Positions 57,788-64,000 of a DNA stretch of 64,000 bases are shown here, piece after piece. The DNA comes from Bacillota bacterium (GTDB lineage: Bacteria > Bacillota > Clostridia > Christensenellales > CAG-138), in the NCBI GenBank assembly GCA_023400985.1, contig JAEXEN010000011.1, forward strand, positions 39,017-103,016, in the 5' to 3' direction. The first letter of the stretch is position 1. Each line of letters starts with the position of its first letter. The notes beneath the pieces are model-generated. The model saw only the letters and a list, made by a program, of their open reading frames with translations. It was not told where the DNA came from and made no database searches. Both the position numbers and the translations under genes were made by a program.

Positions 57788-60700
57788 ATGTATAAAAAGG
57801 TATCTACAACGCTTAACTTTGCGGAGCGGGAGAAGGAAACGCTTAAGTTCTGGAAGGAGAACCGCATCTTTGAAAAGAGTGTGGAGCTCCGTGAAGGCGC
57901 ACCCGCTTACACGTTTTACGACGGCCCGCCGACCGCCAACGGCAAGCCGCACATCGGCCATGTGCTCACCCGCGCCATCAAGGACCTCGTGCCCCGCTAC
58001 AAGACTATGAAGGGCTACGACGTGCTCCGTAAGGCGGGCTGGGATACGCACGGCCTGCCCGTGGAGCTCGAGGTGGAAAAGGAACTCGGGCTTGATGGTA
58101 AGGAGCAGATCGAGGCGTACGGCGTAGAGCCGTTCATCGAGAAATGCAAGCACTCGGTTTGGAAGTACAAGGCCGAGTGGGAGGAAATGAGCGATCAGGT
58201 AGGTTTCTGGGCGGATATGGAGCACCCCTATGTGACCTACGAGAACGACTATATCGAGTCCGAATGGTGGGCGCTCAAGGAGATCTACAAAAAAGGACTC
58301 CTCTACAAGGGGCATAAGATCGTACCTTACTGCCCGCGCTGCGGCACGGCGCTTTCCTCACACGAGGTGGCCCAAGGGTATAAGGACGTAAAAGAAACCT
58401 CCGCCACGGTGCGCTTCCGCTGTTCGGATGAAGACGCTTCCTACCTCGCGTGGACCACCACGCCGTGGACGCTTCCCTCCAACGTGTGTCTGTGCGTGAA
58501 CGGCAGCGTCATCTACTGCCGCGCCAAAAAGGACGGCGAAACGTTCATCCTCGCTAAAGACCTTGTGGAGCAGGTGCTCGGTTCGGAGGCTGAAATACTC
58601 GATATCTTCCCCGGCAGCGCGCTCGTCGGGCGCGCCTATGAGCCGCTTTTCAAATGTACCGCCGAGACCGCTAAAAAAACGGGCAAACGCGGGCATTACG
58701 TAGTGGCGGACGACTATGTGACCACCACCGAGGGCACGGGCATCGTGCACAACGCCCCGGCGTTCGGCGAGGACGACGCGCGCGTCTGTAAAAAATACGA
58801 CATGCCGTTCATTCAGCTCGTCAACACCAAGGGCGAGATGACGGGCGGCACGCCTTGGGACGGCGCGTTCGTAAAAAAGGCCGATAAGCTCATACTGCAC
58901 GATCTTAAGGAGCAGGGGAACCTCTATGCGTCGCCCGAATTCGAGCACAGTTATCCCTTCTGCTGGCGCTGTGATACGCCGCTCATCTATTACGCCCGCG
59001 AGAGCTGGTTCATCAAGTCGACCGCCGTGAAGGATAAGCTCATCGAATACAACCGCCGCATCAACTGGGTGCCCGAGACCATCAAGGAAGGGCGCATGGG
59101 CAACTTTTTGGAGAACGTGATCGACTGGGGCGTCTCCCGCGAGCGTTACTGGGGCACGCCTTTGCCCGTATGGGTGTGCGCCGACTGCGGCGAGATCCAT
59201 GTGGTGGGCAGTATAAAGGAGCTTCGCGAGCTTGCTCCGGACGTACCCGAAAACATCGAGCTCCATAAGCCGTTTTTGGACCCCGTTACTTTTGCATGCG
59301 AAAAGTGCGGCGGCGTTATGAAGCGCGAACCCGTGGTGATCGACTGCTGGTTCGACTCGGGCTCCATGCCGTTCGCGCAATGGCATTACCCGTTTGAAAA
59401 CAAGGAGCTTTTCGAAAAGCGCTATCCTGCCAACTTCATAAGCGAGGCCATCGACCAGACGCGCGGCTGGTTCTATACGCTCAGCAACATCGCCGCCTGC
59501 CTTTTCGACGGACCGGCGTTTAAAAATTGCATCGTGATGGGCCATGTGCAGGACAAGGACGGCCAGAAGATGAGCAAGCACAAGGGCAACGTGGTGGACC
59601 CGAAGACCGCGCTCAGTACGCTTGGTGCGGACGCGGTGCGCTGGTACTTCTACGTGGGCTCCATGCCGTGGCTGCCGAGCCGCTTCTCGATCGATATCGT
59701 GGCCGAGTATCAGCGCAAATTCATGGGGACGCTGTGGAACACCTACGCGTTCTACGTCCTCTACGCCGAGATCGACAAATTCGACCCCACGGAGCATACC
59801 TTGAAGCGCGAGAACCTTTCCGCCATGGATAAATGGGTGCTTTCGCGGCTCAATAGCCTTGTAAAGACCGTGGACGGCTACCTCGACGCGCTTCGCATCA
59901 CCGAGGCGGGGCGCGAGCTGCAGCGCTTCGTGGACGATCTCTCCAACTGGTACGTGCGGCGAGATCGCGAGCGCTACTGGGGGAGCGACATGACGGCCGA
60001 TAAGGAGGCCGCCTACATGACGCTCTACACGGTATTAAAGACGCTTTCGCTCGTCTGCGCGCCGTTCGTCCCGTTCATGACGGAGGAGATCTACCAAAAC
60101 CTCGTCAGGAGCGTGGATAAATCGGCGCCCGAAAGCATCCATCTTTGCCGCTTCCCCGAGGCGGATGCAAGCTTCATCGACCCAGAGCTCGAAAAGGACA
60201 TGGATGCGGTGCTTGCGATCGTGGTCCTCGGCCGAAGCGCCAGAAACGCGGCCGCCGTCAAAAACCGCCAGCCGCTGCAGAAGATGTTCGTGCAGGGGCA
60301 GGAACTCCCGCAGATGTATGTGGACATCATATCCGACGAGCTCAACGTGAAAAACGTGGAATTCGTGAAGGACGCGACGGGCTTTATAAGCTACAAGGTA
60401 AAGCCGCAGCTCAAGACCCTCGGGCCCCGCTACGGGAAGATTTTGCCCAGGATCAACGCCTATCTCCAAGGCGAGGGCGTGGGCGACAAGGTCGTGAAAG
60501 CGCAGCGCGACGGAGGACTTTACGAATTCGAGCTCGAGGGCGTAACGGTATCCTTGAGCGCGGAAGACGTGCTCGTGGAAACCATGCAAAAGGAAGGCTA
60601 TGTGAGCGCGGGCGAGCGCGAGCTGAGCGTGGTGCTCGACGTGAACCTGACCGATGCGCTCATCGACGAAGGCTATATGCGCGAACTGGTGAGCAAGATT

Positions 60701-60919
60701 CAGACCATGCGCAAGGAAGCGGGTTTTGAGGTCACCGACCACATCGCCATAACCTTCGAGGGCGGCGAAAAGATCGCGGGTATCTTCGCGCGCTTCGGCG
60801 CCCAAATCGCCGCCGATACCCTCGGCGAAAGCGTAAGTAAGGGCGCAAAGGGCTATAAAAAGGAATGGGATATCAACGGCGAACCCGCGACGCTCGGGGT
60901 ACAAAAAATGCAGCTTTGA
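57788..60919 (+). CDS. ileS: Isoleucine-tRNA ligase, type 2-like
   Basis: A 1043-residue class I aminoacyl-tRNA synthetase that charges tRNA-Ile. It has GKPHIGHVLTRAIKD (HIGH motif), the editing domain region (AWTTTPWTLPSNVCL), and QKMSKHKGNVVDP (KMSKS motif as KMSKH). GWDTHGLPVELEVEKELG and a zinc-like site CPRCGTALSSHEVAQGYKD are characteristic of the eukaryote-like type 2 enzymes, which are less sensitive to mupirocin. Length also fits type 2. The start follows ACAGGAG. Control is by the T-box upstream. Confidence 0.95.
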   Translation: MYKKVSTTLNFAEREKETLKFWKENRIFEKSVELREGAPAYTFYDGPPTANGKPHIGHVLTRAIKDLVPRYKTMKGYDVLRKAGWDTHGLPVELEVEKELGLDGKEQIEAYGVEPFIEKCKHSVWKYKAEWEEMSDQVGFWADMEHPYVTYENDYIESEWWALKEIYKKGLLYKGHKIVPYCPRCGTALSSHEVAQGYKDVKETSATVRFRCSDEDASYLAWTTTPWTLPSNVCLCVNGSVIYCRAKKDGETFILAKDLVEQVLGSEAEILDIFPGSALVGRAYEPLFKCTAETAKKTGKRGHYVVADDYVTTTEGTGIVHNAPAFGEDDARVCKKYDMPFIQLVNTKGEMTGGTPWDGAFVKKADKLILHDLKEQGNLYASPEFEHSYPFCWRCDTPLIYYARESWFIKSTAVKDKLIEYNRRINWVPETIKEGRMGNFLENVIDWGVSRERYWGTPLPVWVCADCGEIHVVGSIKELRELAPDVPENIELHKPFLDPVTFACEKCGGVMKREPVVIDCWFDSGSMPFAQWHYPFENKELFEKRYPANFISEAIDQTRGWFYTLSNIAACLFDGPAFKNCIVMGHVQDKDGQKMSKHKGNVVDPKTALSTLGADAVRWYFYVGSMPWLPSRFSIDIVAEYQRKFMGTLWNTYAFYVLYAEIDKFDPTEHTLKRENLSAMDKWVLSRLNSLVKTVDGYLDALRITEAGRELQRFVDDLSNWYVRRDRERYWGSDMTADKEAAYMTLYTVLKTLSLVCAPFVPFMTEEIYQNLVRSVDKSAPESIHLCRFPEADASFIDPELEKDMDAVLAIVVLGRSARNAAAVKNRQPLQKMFVQGQELPQMYVDIISDELNVKNVEFVKDATGFISYKVKPQLKTLGPRYGKILPRINAYLQGEGVGDKVVKAQRDGGLYEFELEGVTVSLSAEDVLVETMQKEGYVSAGERELSVVLDVNLTDALIDEGYMRELVSKIQTMRKEAGFEVTDHIAITFEGGEKIAGIFARFGAQIAADTLGESVSKGAKGYKKEWDINGEPATLGVQKMQL

Positions 60920-60921
60920 TT

Positions 60922-60961
60922 GTTCTCTTCCTTTTCTGAAAGAAAAGGAAGCAAAAGAACT
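60922..60961 (+). terminator. Hairpin downstream of ileS
   Basis: TTCCTTTTCT and AGAAAAGGAA around a GAA loop form a 10-bp stem within a longer imperfect inverted repeat (GTTCT...AGAAC). Confidence 0.5.
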
Positions 60962-60994
60962 TCATGGCAAGATCTACTAAAGGTATGCCTCATG

Positions 60995-61070
60995 TAAGCG
61001 CGTGCCGCAATGGAAACTGTTGCGGCACGCCCTTTGTTTTGTTATGCTTTGTAAAGAGAAACAGGCAGTT
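60995..61070 (+). repeat. Direct repeat with terminator hairpin, copy 1
   Basis: TAAGCGCGTGCCGCAATGG then a hairpin CGTGCCGCAA/TTGCGGCACG, and TTTGTTTTGTTATGCTTTG. Copy 2 lies at 61680-61755 on the other side of the small gene at 61107-61574, differing at about ten positions. Each copy is itself a likely terminator. Confidence 0.7.
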
Positions 61071-61106
61071 ATAGCGTAGATTGTCTATATTATCGGAGGT
61101 ATTATA

Positions 61107-61574
61107 ATGAACAAGTACGACGAAGCCATGAAACTGTTAGACGAAAGGTTCGGCCACAAGGACGGGTTGATTTCTCTATCCACGATTGCGCGGTTTCCAA
61201 ACACCGAAGGCAATAGCGTCCCCGCCGCCCGCATTGTAAACGCCTTTTACGAAGACGGTGCCTTTTACACCGTCACCTACGCGACCTCAAGCAAGATGCA
61301 GCAAATTGCCCAGAACCCAGAAGTTGCCGTATGCATCATCGTTGAAAGCTTTACAGCGAATGGTATCGGCGAAAATTTAGGCTGGGTATGTGAGGAGAAA
61401 AATGCTGAGATCATGTCGAAGATACGCCCTATCTTCGCCGAATGGTACAACGAAGCCAACAACGACGAAGACCCGAACACATGCCTGCTGCGCATTCAGT
61501 TAACAAAGGGCGTGTGGAATGACGCTCATAAGGGAATAAGAAATGAAATAGATTTTGTGAATAAGACAGCGTAG
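61107..61574 (+). CDS. Pyridoxamine 5'-phosphate oxidase-fold flavoprotein
   Basis: A 155-residue split-barrel FMN-binding protein: LISLSTIARFPNTEGNSVPA, ARIVNAFYEDGAFYTVTYAT, SSKMQQIAQNPEVAVCIIVE and LLRIQLTKGVWNDAHKG. Family members are small flavin- or F420-dependent redox proteins of many roles; the substrate is unknown. The start has CGGAGGT upstream. The gene sits between two copies of a 76-bp direct repeat and is less GC-rich than the genes before it, which suggests acquisition with its flanks. Confidence 0.85.
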   Translation: MNKYDEAMKLLDERFGHKDGLISLSTIARFPNTEGNSVPAARIVNAFYEDGAFYTVTYATSSKMQQIAQNPEVAVCIIVESFTANGIGENLGWVCEEKNAEIMSKIRPIFAEWYNEANNDEDPNTCLLRIQLTKGVWNDAHKGIRNEIDFVNKTA

Positions 61575-61679
61575 ATATTAGACATTATGTGAAGCTTAGC
61601 AAATTCCAATTCAGCAAGCATAGGGCTAACGGGTTCCCGGCTTTTACAGAACAATGGAACCATAAAAATGTATCTAAAA

Positions 61680-61755
61680 TAAGCGCGTGCCGCGATGGAA
61701 AACTGTTGCGGCACGTCTTTTGCTTTGATATGCCTTGCAAAGGGAAACAGGAATT
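61680..61755 (+). repeat. Direct repeat with terminator hairpin, copy 2
   Basis: Near copy of 60995-61070: TAAGCGCGTGCCGCGATGG, a CGTGCCGC/GCGGCACG hairpin, then TCTTTTGCTTTGATATGCC and AAACAGGAA. It lies upstream of the kinase-like gene. Confidence 0.7.
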
Positions 61756-61806
61756 TTTCGGTAGGCTTCGTTTTTGGACCATCTATGGAAATTGGAAGGT
61801 GTAAGG

Positions 61807-62340
61807 ATGCCGAGAGGAATCATTGTTTTTGGAGCAAACGGCAGCGGAAAATCCACTCTTGGCCGGGCGCTGGCGCATACTTTGAATTTCAAGTATATGG
61901 ATATTGAAGATTATCACTTTATAAAATCAGAAATTCCATACACGGTAGAGCGCACACGTGAGGACTGTTTAAATTTAATGCTTGCCGATATCGAAAAATA
62001 TGGTTCATTTGTTATTTCTGCCGTCGTTGGAGATTTTGGCGAGGAAATTTCGTCGATGTATAACTTGGCTGTATTTATATCAGCGCCGCTTGAAACTCGT
62101 ATTGAACGCATAAAACAACGAGCTTATGAACAGCATGGAGAACGTGTCCGCGAGGACGGCGATATGTACAAACAGCACTTAAAGTTTGTTGACTTTGCGT
62201 CATCACGGTCTCTGTCAAAAATTGAGGAATGGGCAAAAACTCTTGTGTGTCCTGTCATACATGTTGACGGCACAAAATCTATTTCTGAAAATGCAGAAAT
62301 GGTTATTGAAGAATATTTGCATGATCTATCCTCGAAATAG
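61807..62340 (+). CDS. P-loop NTPase/kinase-like protein
   Basis: A 177-residue protein of the adenylate/shikimate-kinase-like P-loop group: RGIIVFGANGSGKSTLGRAL (Walker A), KYMDIEDYHF, and LAVFISAPLETRIERIKQRA (Walker-B-like strand and lid). The phosphate acceptor is unknown. The start at 61807 has TGTAAGG upstream and directly opens the P-loop strand. The base composition is clearly AT-rich compared with the rest of the window (about 37 percent GC by eye over 61921-61980), so lateral gain is likely. Confidence 0.8.
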   Translation: MPRGIIVFGANGSGKSTLGRALAHTLNFKYMDIEDYHFIKSEIPYTVERTREDCLNLMLADIEKYGSFVISAVVGDFGEEISSMYNLAVFISAPLETRIERIKQRAYEQHGERVREDGDMYKQHLKFVDFASSRSLSKIEEWAKTLVCPVIHVDGTKSISENAEMVIEEYLHDLSSK

Positions 62341-62644
62341 CAATGAATAACTTTTCACTTTTAGCTGTTATAAATTATGAGCATAAAGCCTGCAGTTTCA
62401 TACAACCAAACAGGAATTTAGTGGAGAAAAGCACCGGCTTGTGGGCAAGCCGCCATACAGAGGATAGATGCGTGCTCTTTGTAGGGCAGGATGCCCACAT
62501 CCCGCCGCGGGTTTCTCTTCAAATTGTAATTTGTCGGCGAGCATAGCGCAAAGATATCTTTTACACCGCCTGCCGGGGCATAGTCTCGCCTTATCATGCC
62601 TTCTGATAGCATGACTTTATGCTAACGGTACGGGAGCGGTTAAA
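62341..62644. other. Intergenic spacer with palindromic repeat
   Basis: No supported gene. TTTGTAGGGCAGGATGCCCA and CATCCCGCC at 62479-62508 form an imperfect member of the short palindrome family. Confidence 0.45.
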
Positions 62645-62684
62645 AAAAACCCGTCTGACGCGCATGATTGTCAGACGGGTTTTT
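62645..62684. terminator. Bidirectional terminator
   Basis: AAAAACCCGTCTGAC (62645-62659) and its complement at 62670-62684 form a 15-bp stem with A- and T-runs, near the end of the CPBP gene. Confidence 0.8.
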
Positions 62685-62695
62685 CTTGTTTCTTT

Positions 62696-63562
62696 TTATT
62701 CCGGCCTTTCTCCGGCAGGCTTCATAGCGTTAACCCGCGGCATGGAAATGAGCCATGCCGAAGCGCCTATGGCGACCGCCGCGGCGATGGCGAACGCAGC
62801 CCAGTAAGCGACGGGGTTCTCCGTGTCGACCATGGTCACAAAATAGCCGCCCGCGAGGTTAAAAGCGGCATGGAAGGCCATGTTCACGAGGATCGAGCCG
62901 AATTTCTCGAAAATAAGCGTCATGATAACGCCCAGCAAAAACGCGTAGGCGATCCAGAGGGCCGTGCCGTGCAGCAGCCCAAAAATAGCGGATTCCAGAA
63001 GCACCGCGATCGCCGTCGGCATGCCTCGCTTCAAGCGCGTATAAACAAGCCCGCGGAAGAATATCTCCTCCGTAACGGGCGCCACGATCACCGCGGCAAA
63101 AAAGCCGAGAAGCGGGCGGTCGGCTCCCGTGATGCCGTAAGAATATTCCGCGTACTCCTCCCATACGCTTTCCGGGATAGGCAATAGGTCGAGAACGATG
63201 CTCAGCACGAACGCGAACGAAAGCCCCAGAAGGATCGCGGCCGCGGGCGCGAGATCAGGCCTCACGGGTACGAGGGAAACCTCGTGCAAATAGTTTTTCT
63301 TTCTCGCGGCAAACACCGGCCAAAGCAAAAACAGCGACAGCGCGGAGGAAATGACCGTGAGAAGGTTCGCGTTTTCAAGCAGAAAATCCGTGATGCCCGT
63401 CGTGAGCGCGTCAAAGTCGAACGTGCCGCCGTTCATGACGGCTAAAATGCTCTGGTGCATGCCGAAAACGACGCCGGCGGCCGTTACCACCACAAGCTGC
63501 ATCCCGAAAAACAGCAGCGTATAGCATAGCGCCTTGAGCAAAGAAAGAAAGAATTTTTTCAT
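62696..63562 (-). CDS. CPBP family intramembrane metalloprotease
   Basis: A 288-residue membrane protein with about eight helices. The CPBP (Abi) motifs are present: APVTEEIFFRGLVYTRLKRG (EExxxR), IFGLLHGTALWIAYAFLLGV (the FxxxH motif), and NMAFHAAFNLAGG (HxxxN/D). Relatives process membrane proteins such as prenylated substrates in eukaryotes, or protect cells against bacteriocins. The substrate is unknown. It is single, and its start lies beside another repeat cluster. Confidence 0.9.
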   Translation of the reverse strand: MKKFFLSLLKALCYTLLFFGMQLVVVTAAGVVFGMHQSILAVMNGGTFDFDALTTGITDFLLENANLLTVISSALSLFLLWPVFAARKKNYLHEVSLVPVRPDLAPAAAILLGLSFAFVLSIVLDLLPIPESVWEEYAEYSYGITGADRPLLGFFAAVIVAPVTEEIFFRGLVYTRLKRGMPTAIAVLLESAIFGLLHGTALWIAYAFLLGVIMTLIFEKFGSILVNMAFHAAFNLAGGYFVTMVDTENPVAYWAAFAIAAAVAIGASAWLISMPRVNAMKPAGERPE

Positions 63563-63613
63563 GAAAAGAGCCTCCTGGGATAAATTTATGGAAAATCAAA
63601 ATTTCGTATGATT

Positions 63614-63655
63614 CCGGCTGTCCGCAGCCGGGCGGATGCTATCCGCCCCTGCAAA
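63614..63655. repeat. Short palindromic intergenic repeat pair
   Basis: GGCTGTCCGCAGCC and GGGCGGATGCTATCCGCCCC are adjacent palindromes. The second resembles the motif at 53989-54008. Confidence 0.6.
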
Positions 63656-63679
63656 GGAACATTACACCCCGTGTGCCCG

Positions 63680-64000
63680 TACCTTTGCGGAACGGCTTTA
63701 GACGTTCCGGGGGTCCGGGGGCCGAGCCCTCGAAGCTCCAAAGGATTATTAAGGGGCCGCGTTCGCAGTTCGCAATGGTCGTTTTGCTCCTTAGGTCGCA
63801 ATACTCCCTTGCTTACTGGGCTTCCGCCTCGCTTCATCCGCCACAGGCGGCGCTTCGGCTTTGCCCCCTTAATTTATTCCGGCTTCGGCGACATGCGCGT
63901 CCGGCAAAGCCGGAGCCCTTTGGGCCAAGGCCTACGGCCTTGCGTGCGCCGAAACGGATGAAAAGCGGAGCTTTTCGTTCCTTTCGCATCCGCCGCCCGG
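63680..64000 (+). repeat. Dispersed intergenic repeat, copy E (cut by window end)
   Basis: Forward copy beginning TTTGCGGAACGGCTTTAGAC and GGGTCCGGGGGCCGAGCCC, interrupted at about 63760-63865 by unrelated sequence that includes the 7471-7497-like segment. It continues with TTCCGGCTTCGGCGACATG, CGTCCGGCAAAGCCGGAGCC, GGGCCAAGGCCTACGGCCTT and CATCCGCCGCCCGG. Confidence 0.75.

Noticed and set aside
58358..59797. A 479-codon minus-strand frame inside ileS
   Set aside because: It is antisense to conserved IleRS sequence, with low-complexity His/Arg-rich translation.
1..64000. CRISPR array, tRNA or rRNA genes, transposase or prophage genes
   Set aside because: No regularly spaced direct repeats, tRNA cloverleaf with GTTCGA-type arm, rRNA segment, or transposase/integrase/phage protein was recognised. 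Repeats found are dispersed, not arrayed.

Overview
The window looks like a chromosomal segment of a fairly GC-rich, Gram-positive anaerobe of the class Clostridia. The basis for this is two proteins ending in sortase-type VPNTG sorting signals, lipoproteins with Gram-positive lipoboxes, a T-box in front of ileS, a lysine riboswitch, strong GGAGG ribosome binding sites, and a complete 3,5-diaminohexanoate (Kam/Kdd/Kce/Kal) lysine fermentation operon ending in a butyryl-CoA dehydrogenase/Etf module. No ribosomal RNA, tRNA, CRISPR array, transposase or phage gene was seen. The species cannot be named from the sequence.

Layout. 1-1.1 kb: two TrkA-type potassium channel regulators, the first cut by the window edge. 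1.1-2.8 kb: a zinc-ribbon membrane protein and a decayed zinc-ribbon gene. 3.0-7.3 kb: a solute-binding lipoprotein, a membrane-anchored LuxR-type regulator and a glycosyltransferase. 7.3-10.8 kb: two sortase-type surface proteins behind long untranslated leaders. 10.9-14.6 kb: an ABC-F antibiotic-resistance-type ATPase under a leader-peptide/terminator attenuator, then a diguanylate cyclase. 14.9-22.3 kb: housekeeping and orphan genes (TIM-barrel protein, alkyltransferase-like protein, broken methyltransferase, lipoprotein, enolase, MsrAB, RsgA). 22.5-26.2 kb: a KimA-like potassium/amino-acid permease with a large structured leader, and a split chromate transporter pair.

26.2-35.7 kb is the centrepiece. 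A lysine riboswitch is followed by two terminator-like hairpins and then kal-kce-kdd-kamA-kamD-kamE-bcd-etfB-etfA. The encoded steps run from lysine through beta-lysine, 3,5-diaminohexanoate, 5-amino-3-oxohexanoate, 3-aminobutyryl-CoA and crotonyl-CoA to butyryl-CoA. The riboswitch P1 stem shares bases with the first terminator, so lysine should switch the catabolic operon on.

35.8-64 kb: a DUF2461-type protein, an ECF sigma factor operon with a small membrane protein and a zinc-ribbon protein, a TetR regulator, a MacAB-type efflux system, an ABC importer with a DUF3798-type binding protein, a divergent PRPP synthetase coupled to a GNAT acetyltransferase, a PHP phosphoesterase, FtsH, a PadR/HAAS pair, a MerR regulator with an FlhA-like C-terminal domain, a kinase-fold protein, T-box-controlled type 2-like ileS, two AT-rich small genes, and a CPBP protease. 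Intergenic spaces carry a dispersed repeat of up to about 250 bp (six copies or fragments) and a second family of short palindromes.
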